Notes under the pieces: generated by a model
Told to the model about the DNA's origin: nothing
Database searches by the model: none
The model's input: only the letters and a program-made list of their open reading frames with translations
From: Methylobacterium sp. Leaf104
GTDB taxonomy: Bacteria; Pseudomonadota; Alphaproteobacteria; Rhizobiales; Beijerinckiaceae
Direction of reading: 5' to 3'
Assembly (NCBI RefSeq): GCF_001422885.1
Contig: NZ_LMMZ01000002.1
Span: forward strand, 51,550-115,549
DNA: 64,000 nt
Position numbers and translations under genes: made by a program
Shown here: positions 47,977 to 56,596 of the stretch, piece by piece
Layout of the letters: each line of letters starts with the position of its first letter
How positions within the stretch are numbered: position 1 is the first letter of the stretch

Positions 47977-49707
47977 TCAGGCCGCCGCGTCGAGCAGGGA
48001 GGCGCCGGGGCGCACATGGGTGAAGGCGACGGGCTCCAGGGTGACGTCGAGCCCGTTTCCGCCCTGGCGCACCACGGTGTAGCGCGAGGTGGCGAGATCC
48101 GAGGCCTCGGGGAAATCCTCCCGGAAATGCGCCCCGCGGCTGTCGGTACGGGCCAGGGCGGCGGCGCGGATCGACTGGCTGACGAGGACGAGGTTCTCGA
48201 GGTTGAGCCGGTCCATCCAGGTCAGGTTGTAGCGGCGGTCGCCGTCGGGGATGCCGGCCTCCGCGACCGCGGCGGCGAGGCCGTCGAGGCGGTCGCCGGC
48301 CCGGGCCAGGCCGGCCGCGTCGCGCAGGATGCCGACATCGTCCCACATGGTGGCGTAGAGGGCTTCGCGAATGGCCTCCAGGTCGCCGGCCCGACGCCCG
48401 AGGGGACCGTAGGCGCGGGCGAGCCCCGCCTCGACGACGTGGGGATCGGGCTCGGCCCGATGGGTCACGCCCCGGACCTGGCGGGCCATGGCGGCACCGG
48501 CCAGGCCCCCGAACACCGTCGAGTTGGCGACGCCGTTGCCGCCGAGGCGGTTGGCGCCGTGCACCCCGCCGGTATCCTCGCCCGCCGCGTAGAGGCGCGG
48601 AAGCTCGGTGCCGCAGCCCGGGCGGAAGGCGACCCCGCCCATCATGTAATGGGCGGTGGGGATCACCTCGACCAGGCCCCCGGCGAGGTCGAAGCCGCAA
48701 TCGGCGCAGCGCTCGACCATGCCCTTGAACTTGGCGGCGACGTCGGCGGGGCCGAGGTGGCTCATCTGGATGTAGACGCCGCCGTTCGGGCTGGACTGGC
48801 CGTCACGGATGCGCTGCATGATCGAGCGGCTCACCACGTCGCGGGTCGCCCGCTCCGCGCGCGGGTCGTAATGGTGCATGAAGCGCTCGCCCGAGGCATC
48901 GAGCAGGTAGCCGCCCGCACCCCGCAGGCCCTCCTCCAGCACCGTTCCGGTCATCCGGGTGCCGGCGCCCGCCAGCAGCCCGGTGGGATGGAACTGCACC
49001 ATCTCCATGTCGCGCAAGGGGAGCCCGGCGCGCAGCGCCATGGCGAGGCCGTCGCAGGTCTTGTCGCCGGACGGCGTGTGGAACTTGTACATGGTCGGGC
49101 CGCCGCCCGTGGCGAGCAGCGTCGCCTTGGCCCGCACCAGCACGGGCACGCCGGTGCGCATGTCGAGCATCAGGACGCCGGCGAGGCCGGAGCCGTCGGC
49201 GGCCGGGACCAGCTCGAGGGCGCGGTGGTCCTCCAGGCGCCGGACGTCCCGGCGCCAGACCTGCTCGGAGAGGCGATTGATGATCTCGATGCCGGTGAGG
49301 TCGCCCTTGTGCACGGTCCGGTCGAAGGTCTGCCCCGCGAAGGCCTTCTGGTGGACGCTGCCGTCGGGGTTGCGGTCGAAGAAGCAGCCGAGCTCGGTCT
49401 CGAGTTCGCGGATGCGGACCTGCGCTTCCGTGACCAGGGTCCAGGCCAGCTCCTGGTCGTTGAGCCACTTGCCGCCCTCGATCGTGTCCATGAAGTGGCG
49501 CTCGACCGAATCGCCCGGGGCGAGGGCGACGTTGTAGCCGCCCTGGACCATGCGGGTGCAGCCGCATTTGCCGAGCAGCCCCTTCACCGCGACGGTGACG
49601 TCGAGGTCCGGCGCGGTCTTCTTGGCGTGGAGCGCCGCGAACAGCCCGGCGCCCCCGGAGCCCAGGATGAGGATGTCGGTCTCGATCGCTGCGAGGTCGG
49701 TCCGCAT
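47977..49707 (-). CDS. succinate dehydrogenase/fumarate reductase-like flavoprotein
   Basis: A 576-residue FAD subunit of the SdhA/FrdA family. Visible: ILILGSGGAGLFAALHAKK (FAD), DMEMVQFHPTGLLAGAG, LEEGLRGAGGYLLDASGERF (catalytic Arg region), VVSRSIMQRI and LYAAGEDTGGVHGANRLGGN. At the position where SdhA has the His that binds FAD covalently (S-H-T before AQGG), this protein has a Cys (GKCGCTRMVQGG), so FAD is probably not bound by that His. Its ATG overlaps the stop of the hydratase beta gene. It probably oxidises a succinate-like di-acid; the exact substrate is unknown. Confidence 0.88.
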   Translation of the reverse strand: MRTDLAAIETDILILGSGGAGLFAALHAKKTAPDLDVTVAVKGLLGKCGCTRMVQGGYNVALAPGDSVERHFMDTIEGGKWLNDQELAWTLVTEAQVRIRELETELGCFFDRNPDGSVHQKAFAGQTFDRTVHKGDLTGIEIINRLSEQVWRRDVRRLEDHRALELVPAADGSGLAGVLMLDMRTGVPVLVRAKATLLATGGGPTMYKFHTPSGDKTCDGLAMALRAGLPLRDMEMVQFHPTGLLAGAGTRMTGTVLEEGLRGAGGYLLDASGERFMHHYDPRAERATRDVVSRSIMQRIRDGQSSPNGGVYIQMSHLGPADVAAKFKGMVERCADCGFDLAGGLVEVIPTAHYMMGGVAFRPGCGTELPRLYAAGEDTGGVHGANRLGGNGVANSTVFGGLAGAAMARQVRGVTHRAEPDPHVVEAGLARAYGPLGRRAGDLEAIREALYATMWDDVGILRDAAGLARAGDRLDGLAAAVAEAGIPDGDRRYNLTWMDRLNLENLVLVSQSIRAAALARTDSRGAHFREDFPEASDLATSRYTVVRQGGNGLDVTLEPVAFTHVRPGASLLDAAA

Positions 49708-50312
49708 CAGGCGGCTCCCAGGCTCTGGATGATGGCGTCGCGCCGGCTGGCGACGTCGCGCTGGACCTCGGCGAAGAGCGAGCCCTCATGGGAATCCATG
49801 CCGACGAGCAGGGGGCCGAAGTCGCGGATCGCGAACTTCCACAAGCTCTCGGGATGGAGGTCGTCGAGGTCGATGTCGTCGATCCGCTCGATCCAGGTCG
49901 TCTCCAGGGCGGCCGCACCGCCCACGATGGCGAGGTAGGCGCCGCCCCGCTCGGCGAAGGCTTCGAGGGTCTTTGGTCCCATGCCACCCTTGCCGACGAT
50001 GAGGCGGACGCCCTCGCGCCGCATCAGCGCATCGGTGAAGCGCTCCATCCGCATGGAGGTGGTGGTGCCGATGCAGAACGGCGCGTAGCCGACGGGAGCC
50101 TCGGCCGAGACCGGCACCCGGTGGACGTTGGGCGCGGTGTGGATCACCGCGTGGCCGGCGAGGTCGAGATGCGTCCGGCGCTCCCGGTCGAACATGTGGA
50201 TCAGGGTCGCGTCCCGGATGCCGAACAGGGTCCTGCGCAAGGTCACGGTGTCGCCGATGCGCAGGGCGCGCGCCTGCGCTTCGGCGATCGGCATGTCGAG
50301 GATGTGGTGCAT
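49707..50312 (-). CDS. ttdB: class I fumarase/tartrate dehydratase beta subunit
   Basis: A 201-residue C-terminal-type subunit of iron-sulfur hydro-lyases (FumA C-half, TtdB). Family blocks: RIGDTVTLRRTLFGIRDATL, AVIHTAPNVHRV, CIGTTTSMRMERFTD, LIVGKGGMGPKTLEAF and WIERIDDIDLDDLHPESLW. It pairs with the alpha subunit 27 bp upstream. Together they would hydrate an unsaturated di-acid such as fumarate or a substituted fumarate, or dehydrate tartrate. Confidence 0.9.
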   Translation of the reverse strand: MHHILDMPIAEAQARALRIGDTVTLRRTLFGIRDATLIHMFDRERRTHLDLAGHAVIHTAPNVHRVPVSAEAPVGYAPFCIGTTTSMRMERFTDALMRREGVRLIVGKGGMGPKTLEAFAERGGAYLAIVGGAAALETTWIERIDDIDLDDLHPESLWKFAIRDFGPLLVGMDSHEGSLFAEVQRDVASRRDAIIQSLGAA

Positions 50313-50339
50313 GGCGCGAGCCCTCCCGGAGGCGGCGAT

Positions 50340-51212
50340 TCAGTCGAAGGCGATGCCGCCCGGGGTGAAGGTCGCCCGGGCCCGGCGGGCCGAGTGGCAC
50401 TGGATGTTCACCGCCACCGGGTTCTGGGTGATGTGGGTCGCGGCGACCTCCACATGGACGGCGAAGCTGGTGGAGCGGCCGCCGAGCCCTTGCGGGCCGA
50501 TGCCGAGCTCGTTGACGGCGCGCGACAGCTCCGCCTCGATCCGGGCGCCTTCCGGGTCGGAACAGGCGGTGCGCAGCTTGCGGGTCGCCGCCACCTTGGC
50601 CAGGTGCATGCACAGGTCCGAGGTGCCGCCGATGCCGACGCCGACGATGGTCGGCGGGCAGACGCGGCCCCCGAGCTCGATCACCCGGTCGATGACGAAG
50701 CGCTTGACCGCGTTGATGCCGTCCGAGGGCAGCAGCATCTGCAGGAACGAGCCGTTCTCCGAGCCCGAGCCCTTGGGGATCATCTCCACCGACACGGTCT
50801 CCGCCCGGTCGTCGAAATCCACGTGGATGATCGGCACGCGGATGCCGCAGGAGGTCTGCTCGTTCACCCGGGTGATCGGATGGACCACGGAGGAGCGCAG
50901 GGAATGCTCGGTGGTGGCCCGGGCGCAGCCGCGCCGGATGGCGGCCTTGAGGTCCACGCCCTCGACGCGCACGTCGCGCCCGATCACCACGTTGTAGATC
51001 GGGATGCCGGTGTCCTGGCACAGGATGTTGCTGGTGCGCTCGGCCACCGCGATGTTCTCCACCATGGTGCCGAGGATCGCCCGGCCGGTGGCGCTGGTCT
51101 CGTCGCGGGCGAGATCCGCGAAGCCCGCCTTGATGTCGGGGGGCAGGAGCTTCAGGGCGCGGACGTAGAGGTCCTTGCACACCGCTTCGACTTCGGTGAG
51201 GTCGAGGTCCAT
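50340..51212 (-). CDS. ttdA: class I fumarase/tartrate dehydratase alpha subunit
   Basis: A 290-residue [4Fe-4S] subunit with the three cluster cysteines in SNILCQDTGIPIYN, RRGCARATTEH-adjacent VNEQTSCGIRVP, and IQCHSARRARATF-type regions. Other blocks: IPKGSGSENGSFLQMLLPSD and PTIVGVGIGGTSDLCMHLAK. The split alpha/beta form is common in TtdAB and archaeal-type fumarases, so substrate cannot be read from this. It lies between the membrane subunit genes and the flavoprotein gene of the SDH-like complex. Confidence 0.9.
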   Translation of the reverse strand: MDLDLTEVEAVCKDLYVRALKLLPPDIKAGFADLARDETSATGRAILGTMVENIAVAERTSNILCQDTGIPIYNVVIGRDVRVEGVDLKAAIRRGCARATTEHSLRSSVVHPITRVNEQTSCGIRVPIIHVDFDDRAETVSVEMIPKGSGSENGSFLQMLLPSDGINAVKRFVIDRVIELGGRVCPPTIVGVGIGGTSDLCMHLAKVAATRKLRTACSDPEGARIEAELSRAVNELGIGPQGLGGRSTSFAVHVEVAATHITQNPVAVNIQCHSARRARATFTPGGIAFD

Positions 51213-51238
51213 GCCGGTCTCCTTATCGAGGGTTGGGC

Positions 51239-51619
51239 TCAGGCGCCGCCGAGCAGGAACAGGAGCCCGACCGCGAGACCCGCCGCCACGCAGGTCGAGA
51301 CGACGAGCGCCGTGCGCTCGCGGCGCGCGAACCACTCGATGGCGAGCACGCGCAGGCCCAGGACCAGGTGCAGGGCGAGCGCGCTGACGAGGCCCCACTC
51401 GGCCACGCGCACGAAGCCGTTATGGGTGAGCCCGAGGAAGCTCTCGAGGCGGTCCGCCCCCTGGAGCACCGTCCCCAGGGCGATGAAGTGCATCGGCAGG
51501 AACAGGGCCAGGGCGATCCCCGAGAGGCGGTGCAGCAGGGCGGCGGCGAAGCCGGCGCGGGGGCGCGCCGCGCCGCGGGCGCCGCGTCGGGGCGGGGCGG
51601 TCTGGGTCCCGGCGCTCAT
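51239..51619 (-). CDS. succinate dehydrogenase-like cytochrome b/membrane anchor (SdhC type)
   Basis: A 126-residue membrane anchor with three helices. The SdhC signature is visible as LLHRLSGIALALFLPMHFIA, including the His expected to bind haem b. Its ATG overlaps the stop of the other anchor gene. It would pass electrons from the iron-sulfur subunit to quinone. Confidence 0.83.
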   Translation of the reverse strand: MSAGTQTAPPRRGARGAARPRAGFAAALLHRLSGIALALFLPMHFIALGTVLQGADRLESFLGLTHNGFVRVAEWGLVSALALHLVLGLRVLAIEWFARRERTALVVSTCVAAGLAVGLLFLLGGA

Positions 51620-51945
51620 GCGACGTAGACCGCCAGCGCCGCCCGCAGGCCGAGGACGAGCAGGAGCGCCGAGACGGCGAGCATCGCCCCGTCGAGGGAG
51701 CGCCCGCGCCAGCGCGTCCACTCGCGCAGGATGCCGCGCAGGCCGATCGGCGCATGGATCGCCGCCGCCACGACGAAGACGCCGTAGAACAGGAGGAAGG
51801 CGCGGTTGCCCTGCGTGCGGCCGAGGATCTCCCCGGCGGTGAGGCCGCCGCGCACGGCGTACAGGATCGTGCCGAGATGGACCGCCACCGCCACCGCCAG
51901 GATCACGGCGGTGCCGCGCTGGGCCACGTAGAGGAGGGGGCTCAT
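51616..51945 (-). CDS. succinate dehydrogenase-like second membrane anchor
   Basis: A 109-residue protein with three membrane helices (VAQRGTAVILAVAVAVHLGT, FLLFYGVFVVAAAIHAPIGL, AVSALLLVLGLRAALAVYVA). Sequence is less conserved than the other anchor, but overlap of start and stop codons with the genes on both sides (ATGA twice) places it as the fourth subunit of this complex. Confidence 0.78.
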   Translation of the reverse strand: MSPLLYVAQRGTAVILAVAVAVHLGTILYAVRGGLTAGEILGRTQGNRAFLLFYGVFVVAAAIHAPIGLRGILREWTRWRGRSLDGAMLAVSALLLVLGLRAALAVYVA

Positions 51946-52727
51946 GCCGGCCTCCGGAAGTGCCGGGCGCCGAGCCGCTTCAGGGCGGACCGGGCGGTGG
52001 CGCGCTTCAGGCCCGCGATGGCGAAGGTCGGCGCCAGGGCCTTCGGGCAATGCTCGGTGCAACTCATGTGGGTGTGACAGGACTGGCAGCCCGCATCCCC
52101 GGACACGGCTGCGAGGCGCCCCTCCTGACCCCGGTCGCGGACGTCGTTGACCAGGGTCCAGGCCCGGTTGAGGGCGGCCGGGCCGAGATAGTCGGGATTC
52201 CACGTGACCACGTCGCAGGCCGCGTAGCAGACTCCGCAATTGATGCACTCGATGCCGGCGTCCACCGCCCGGCGCTCCGGCGAATCCGGCGCCACCGCGG
52301 CGAAATCCGCGGGCGGCGCGGCGCCCGGCTCGAAGGCGCCGTGGGCGGCCGTCCACTTCTCGAAGAACGGCGCCATGTCGACGGCCAGATCCTTGACCAC
52401 CGGCAGGTTGCGCAGGGGCTCGAGGGTGAGGCCGTCATCCTCCGCCACCGCCGCGACCCGGGTGCGGCAGGTCCAGCGCGGGCGGCCGTTCACCATCATG
52501 GCGCAGGAGCCGCACATGCCGACCCGGCAGGCGAAGCGGTAGGCCAGGGTCGGGTCCTGTGCGCGCTGGATCTCGGTGACCACGTCGAGGATGGTCTGGG
52601 CCGGGCGCCGCGCCACGGTGAAGGCCTGGAAGCCGCCGTCCCGCCGGATGCGTACCGTCAGCGGCGCCCCCGGCGCGGCTTCGACGGTGGGATCGGCCGG
52701 CGACGCCGTGGACACCGGAGCGTTCAT
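51942..52727 (-). CDS. succinate dehydrogenase/fumarate reductase-like iron-sulfur subunit
   Basis: A 261-residue SdhB/FrdB-type protein. The [2Fe-2S] ligands are in CRVGMCGSCAMMVNGRPRWTC; the C-terminal ferredoxin domain has CINCGVCYAAC and CQSCHTHMSCTEHCPK for the 4Fe and 3Fe clusters. An N-terminal Ala/Pro extension is present. Together with the flavoprotein and two anchors this makes a full quinone-linked complex separate from the housekeeping SDH, which is expected elsewhere in the genome. Confidence 0.9.
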   Translation of the reverse strand: MNAPVSTASPADPTVEAAPGAPLTVRIRRDGGFQAFTVARRPAQTILDVVTEIQRAQDPTLAYRFACRVGMCGSCAMMVNGRPRWTCRTRVAAVAEDDGLTLEPLRNLPVVKDLAVDMAPFFEKWTAAHGAFEPGAAPPADFAAVAPDSPERRAVDAGIECINCGVCYAACDVVTWNPDYLGPAALNRAWTLVNDVRDRGQEGRLAAVSGDAGCQSCHTHMSCTEHCPKALAPTFAIAGLKRATARSALKRLGARHFRRPA

Positions 52728-52730
52728 GGC

Positions 52731-53762
52731 TCAGCGCTCCGCCTTGGCGGCGGCGCCGGGAAAGAACAGCTCGCCCTGATCGGCGGCCTTGGCGGACACG
52801 AGCCCGGCGCGGTTCATGTAGTCGAGATAGGCCAGCATGTTCAGGGGCGCGCTGGTCCACTGGGTCTGCGGCGCCTGGATGATCTCCACGGCCTCCGCCT
52901 CGCTCAGCCGGGCGTTCTCGGCCTTGATCCACAGGGTCGCCACCTTGGCGGGCTCGGCCTTGATCAGCGCCAGGCTCTCCTCCAGGGCGCCCCGGAAGGC
53001 GGCCACGATCTTCGGGTTGGCGGAGACGAAGCGGTTGCTCGCCCAGACCAGGTTGAAGGTGTGCGGGCCGCCCAGCACGTCGTAGCTGTCGAGCACCTTG
53101 CGGGCGCGGGGATCCTTCAGCTCCATTTCCTGGAACGGCGGCGAGCCGAAATGCGCCGTGATCTCGGAGCGTCCGCCGAGCATCGCCGTCTGCGCATCGG
53201 GATGGCCCATCGAGACCGTGAGCGGGTCGAGCCTGCCCTGCTGGCCGGGCCCGAAGGCCTTCTCGGCGGCCATCTGCAGGGTGATCGCCTGGATCGAACT
53301 CTTCACCGTCGGCAGGGCGATCTTGTCCTTGTCCGTGAAGTCCTTGATCGACGTGACCGCCGGGTTCACGCTCACCAGCCAGAGCGGCATCGCGTTCAGG
53401 GCGGCGACGCCCTTGACCTGCAGGTTGCCCCGCGTGCGCCCCCAGATCGTCAGCATCGGCCCGACGCCGCCGGCGGCGAGATCGAGGTTCCCCGAGAGCA
53501 GGGCCTCGTTCATGCCGGAGCCTCCGGTGAAGCGCAGCCACTCGGTCTTGAGCTCCAGGCCCTGCCGGCGGGCGTGCTTCTCGAGAAGCTTCTCCTCCTC
53601 CATCACGGTCAGCGGCAGGTAGGAGATGCCGAACTGCTTGGCGAGGCGCACCACCGGGGCCTCCGCCCGGGCGGCCCCCGAACCGGCCAGAAGGCTCGCC
53701 GAAAGGGTCGCGGAGACCAGCGCCGCGGCTCCGCAGAGCCGGATGAGACGGCCGAGCGCCAT
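52731..53762 (-). CDS. NitT/TauT-type ABC substrate-binding protein, second of two
   Basis: Periplasmic binding protein, 343 residues, with signal peptide (MALGRLIRLCGAAALVSATL, cleavage near ARAEA). Core blocks parallel the other binding protein: LAKQFGISYLPLTVMEEEKL, TGGSGMNEALLSGNLDLAAG, IALPTVKSSIQAITLQMAAE, YDVLGGPHTFNLVWASNRFV. AGGAGGAACAC precedes the ATG. It starts the leftward catabolic operon, divergent from the GntR gene. Confidence 0.9.
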   Translation of the reverse strand: MALGRLIRLCGAAALVSATLSASLLAGSGAARAEAPVVRLAKQFGISYLPLTVMEEEKLLEKHARRQGLELKTEWLRFTGGSGMNEALLSGNLDLAAGGVGPMLTIWGRTRGNLQVKGVAALNAMPLWLVSVNPAVTSIKDFTDKDKIALPTVKSSIQAITLQMAAEKAFGPGQQGRLDPLTVSMGHPDAQTAMLGGRSEITAHFGSPPFQEMELKDPRARKVLDSYDVLGGPHTFNLVWASNRFVSANPKIVAAFRGALEESLALIKAEPAKVATLWIKAENARLSEAEAVEIIQAPQTQWTSAPLNMLAYLDYMNRAGLVSAKAADQGELFFPGAAAKAER

Positions 53763-53846
53763 GTGTTCCTCCTGCCTTGGGCCCGAATTCTCTGGTCCGG
53801 TGCCGAGGGCCACGATAGCCTCGCATCGACCGCTGTCAACGGTCAT

Positions 53847-53859
53847 ATGTCATATACAT
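53847..53859. promoter_or_regulatory. candidate GntR operator between binding protein and gntR genes
   Basis: ATGT-CATAT-ACAT is a short inverted repeat inside the AT-rich patch at 53841-53862, ten bases before the gntR start and about 85 bp before the start of the divergent binding-protein gene. It resembles GT-n5-AC half-site patterns of HutC-type regulators. Short, so uncertain. Confidence 0.4.
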
Positions 53860-53868
53860 GAGTTGCCG

Positions 53869-54657
53869 ATGTCTAACCGAAGCCGCGCCGCCGCCGAATC
53901 CCGGGATCCCTCCGCGGTCCCGTCGCCGGCCGCGCCCGCGACCGCGCCTCTGGCGAGCCGCCCGCTCTACCTGCAGGCGCGCGACCTGCTGCTGCGCCGG
54001 ATCGTGGACGGGACCTGGAAGCCGGGCGGCTATCTGCCGAGCGAGCCGCAGCTGGCCCTCGACCTCGGCGTCTCCATCGGGACGATCCGCAAGGCCATGG
54101 AGGACCTCGTCGGACAGGGCCTGCTGGAGCGCCAGCACGGGCGCGGCACCCAGGTGGTGCCCCATTCGAGCGACCGGTCGCGCTTCCGCTTCCTGCGCTT
54201 CGTCCACGGCGACGGCCGGCCGTTCCGCCCCGTGGCCCACGTCCTCTCGGCCGGGACCGCACGGGCCGACGCGCAGGACCGGGGCGCCCTCGGGCTCGGG
54301 CCGGGCGCGAAGGTGCTGGTCCTCCTGCGCACCCGCAGCGAGGACGGCGTGCCGATGATCTACGAGCGGATCGCGCTGCCGGCCGAACCCTTCGCCGCAT
54401 TGCGGGCAGAGCCCGGCGCCGAGATGCTGGAGGAGATCTACGTGCTCTACCAGGCGCGTTGCGGCCAGACCGTGGCGCGGGCGCGGGACACGATCGCCAC
54501 CGACCGGGCGGCCCCCGCCATCGCGCAGGCCCTCGGCTGCCCGCCGGGGACGCCCCTGCTCCTGGTGAGCCGGGTCGCCGTGTCCCTCGCCGGCGCCCCG
54601 ATCGAGTACCGCCAGAGCTGGACGGCCGCGCTCCACTACCGCTCAGACCTCGACTGA
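53869..54657 (+). CDS. GntR/HutC-family regulator (UTRA domain)
   Basis: A 262-residue regulator with an Ala/Pro-rich N-terminal tail (1-30), a winged-helix domain (about 32-100: YLPSEPQLALDLGVSIGTIR, GLLERQHGRGTQV) and a UTRA effector domain (about 115-260, including LLLVSRVAVSLAGAPIEYRQ). It is embedded between the two halves of the transporter operon on the opposite strand and is the probable local regulator, sensing the imported substrate or an intermediate. Confidence 0.9.
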   Translation: MSNRSRAAAESRDPSAVPSPAAPATAPLASRPLYLQARDLLLRRIVDGTWKPGGYLPSEPQLALDLGVSIGTIRKAMEDLVGQGLLERQHGRGTQVVPHSSDRSRFRFLRFVHGDGRPFRPVAHVLSAGTARADAQDRGALGLGPGAKVLVLLRTRSEDGVPMIYERIALPAEPFAALRAEPGAEMLEEIYVLYQARCGQTVARARDTIATDRAAPAIAQALGCPPGTPLLLVSRVAVSLAGAPIEYRQSWTAALHYRSDLD

Positions 54658-54683
54658 CGGACCGCAGGCCCGTCCGGCCCGCC

Positions 54684-55583
54684 TCAAGCCTGCATGCCCC
54701 AGCGCTGCAGGGTGTGGCGCTCGATGGTCTGGAAGATCAGGTTCTCGACGCAGAGGCCGATGAGAATCACCGTCAGCAGCCCCGCGAACACGTTGGGGAT
54801 GTCGAGCATGTTCTTGTTCTCGAAGATGAACCAGCCCAGCCCGCCCGAGCCCGAACTGACGCCGAAGACGAGTTCCGCCGCGATCAGGGTGCGCCAGGCG
54901 AAGGCCCAGCCGACCTTGAGGCCCGTCAGGATGCTGGGGAAGGCCGCCGGGATCAGGATCTTGGTGATGAGCCGGCTGCCGCGCAGGCCGTAGTTGCGGC
55001 CGACCATCTTCAGGGTGCGGGAGACCGAGAGGAAGCCCGAATGGGTGTTCAGCGCAATCGCCCAGGTCACCGAGTGGACCAGCACGAAGATCAGGCTGCC
55101 GTTGCCCAGGCCGAACCAGATCAGGGCCAGCGGCAGCAGCGCGATGGCCGGCAGGGGATTGAACATCGAGGTCATCGTCTCGAGGAAGTCCGTGCCGATG
55201 CGCGAGCTGATCGCGATGCCGGTCAGCACGGTCGCCAGCAGGATCCCGAGGCCGTAGCCGATCAGCAGCACCTTGATGGAGCCCCAGGCCCGCAGCACCA
55301 GCGTGCCGTCCGCGACCCCGCGGGCGAAGGCCGTCACGGTGGCGGTGAAGGTCGGGAACAGGAGGTCGTTGTCGAGGTAGCGCCCGTAGGCCTCCCAGAT
55401 CAGGGCCAGCACCGCCAGGATCACGAGCTTGCGCAGCCAGCCGTGGTTGTAGAGGCGCTCCACGGTCGAGAGCGGCTTCTCGACGATGGCGCCGCCATAG
55501 GCGCCGCCGACCTCGCGGACGATCTCGGGGCGGGCGGGGCGGAGCATGACGGGCGACACGAGCACCTTCGCGGTCCTAGACAT
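54684..55583 (-). CDS. ABC transporter permease (NitT/TauT type)
   Basis: A 299-residue inner-membrane permease with about six helices and the BPD_transp_1 fold; EAA-loop region GRNYGLRGSRLITKILIPAAFPS is visible, as in SsuC/TauC. Its ATG overlaps the stop of the ATPase gene (ATGTCTAG), indicating coupling. It converges with gntR. It would form a dimer served by the two binding proteins. Confidence 0.92.
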   Translation of the reverse strand: MSRTAKVLVSPVMLRPARPEIVREVGGAYGGAIVEKPLSTVERLYNHGWLRKLVILAVLALIWEAYGRYLDNDLLFPTFTATVTAFARGVADGTLVLRAWGSIKVLLIGYGLGILLATVLTGIAISSRIGTDFLETMTSMFNPLPAIALLPLALIWFGLGNGSLIFVLVHSVTWAIALNTHSGFLSVSRTLKMVGRNYGLRGSRLITKILIPAAFPSILTGLKVGWAFAWRTLIAAELVFGVSSGSGGLGWFIFENKNMLDIPNVFAGLLTVILIGLCVENLIFQTIERHTLQRWGMQA

Positions 55584-56370
55584 TCTCCGCCTCCTTGATC
55601 TCTTCGGAAAACAGCATCTGGTGGATGCGCTTCTCCAGCAGCAGGGTTTCCTCCGGCGAGCCGGCCGTGTTGAGCTCGGCCTTGACCTCGCCGGGATGGG
55701 GCGAGAGCAGGAGGATGCGCGAGCCGATCTTGATCGCCTCCGGGATCGAGTGGGTGACAAACAGCACCGTGAAGCGGGTCTCCTCCCACAGGGCCAGGAG
55801 CTCGTCCTGCATCCGGCGCCGCGTCAGGGCATCCAGCGCCGCGAAGGGCTCGTCCATGAGCAGGATGTCGGGCTCCATCGCCATGCCGCGGGCGATGGCC
55901 ACCCGCTGCTTCATGCCGCCCGAGAGCATGTGCGGATAGCTGTCGGCGAAGGCCGAGAGATTGACTTTGTCGATATAATGCATGGCCCGCTCGTCGGCGG
56001 CCCAGCCCGACAGGCGCCCCGAGGCCTCGAGGGCGAAGGCCACGTTCTGGCGCACGGTCTTCCACGGCAGGAGCTGATCGAATTCCTGAAACACCATCAT
56101 CCGGTCCGGGCCGGGCTCGGTGACGGCCTGGCGCTTCAGGCGGATCTGCCCCTCCGTCGGCGCCATGTAGCCGCCGACAGACTTCAGCAGGGTGGATTTC
56201 CCGCATCCCGACGGCCCGAGCAGGACGAACCGGTCGCTCGGAAAGACCTGGAAGCTGACCCGGTAGGTCGCCGTGACGAGATGATGAGGGGTCTTGTACT
56301 GCAGCGTGACGCCATCGACTTCAAGCAGAGGCTCAGTGAAGTCCGATGGCAAGCCTGTCACCAAGCTCAT
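55576..56370 (-). CDS. ABC transporter ATPase (NitT/TauT type)
   Basis: A 264-residue ABC ATPase. Walker A LGPSGCGKSTLLKSVGGY, Q-loop FQEFDQLLPWKTV, signature MLSGGMKQRVAIARG, Walker B ILLMDEPFAALDAL and H-loop VTHSIPEA are all present. Strong ribosome site GGGAGGAT before the ATG at 56370. It is the first gene of the leftward transporter pair, and its upstream region holds the long inverted repeat described separately. Confidence 0.95.
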   Translation of the reverse strand: MSLVTGLPSDFTEPLLEVDGVTLQYKTPHHLVTATYRVSFQVFPSDRFVLLGPSGCGKSTLLKSVGGYMAPTEGQIRLKRQAVTEPGPDRMMVFQEFDQLLPWKTVRQNVAFALEASGRLSGWAADERAMHYIDKVNLSAFADSYPHMLSGGMKQRVAIARGMAMEPDILLMDEPFAALDALTRRRMQDELLALWEETRFTVLFVTHSIPEAIKIGSRILLLSPHPGEVKAELNTAGSPEETLLLEKRIHQMLFSEEIKEAENV

Positions 56371-56542
56371 AACATCCTCCCTTAAGCCACGCGCATGGCG
56401 GCGATTCTGTTTTCGCGAGCGGTCTGGAGCCGCTTTTCATCCAAACGTCTGCTTTGTCGCTACCCGAAACCTGGGTCGCTGCAGAGTGGCACGATCGCCC
56501 CGGTGCAGCCAGAGCCCTGGCGCCACCGAGCGGCCGGCCGAA

Positions 56543-56576
56543 ATCGTTCGTCGCCACCCATCGTTCGTCGCCACCC
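56543..56576. repeat. 17-bp direct tandem duplication
   Basis: ATCGTTCGTCGCCACCC occurs twice without a gap (56543-56559 and 56560-56576), about 170-200 bp upstream of the ABC ATPase gene. Possibly a duplicated regulator site, or a recent slippage event. Confidence 0.75.
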
Positions 56577-56596
56577 TTGGATATCAAGCACGATCC

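Noticed and set aside
35000..56400. Catabolic region as a recent genomic island
   Set aside because: No integrase, transposase, tRNA or flanking direct repeats were seen, and base composition looks like the rest; only the operator regions are AT-rich.
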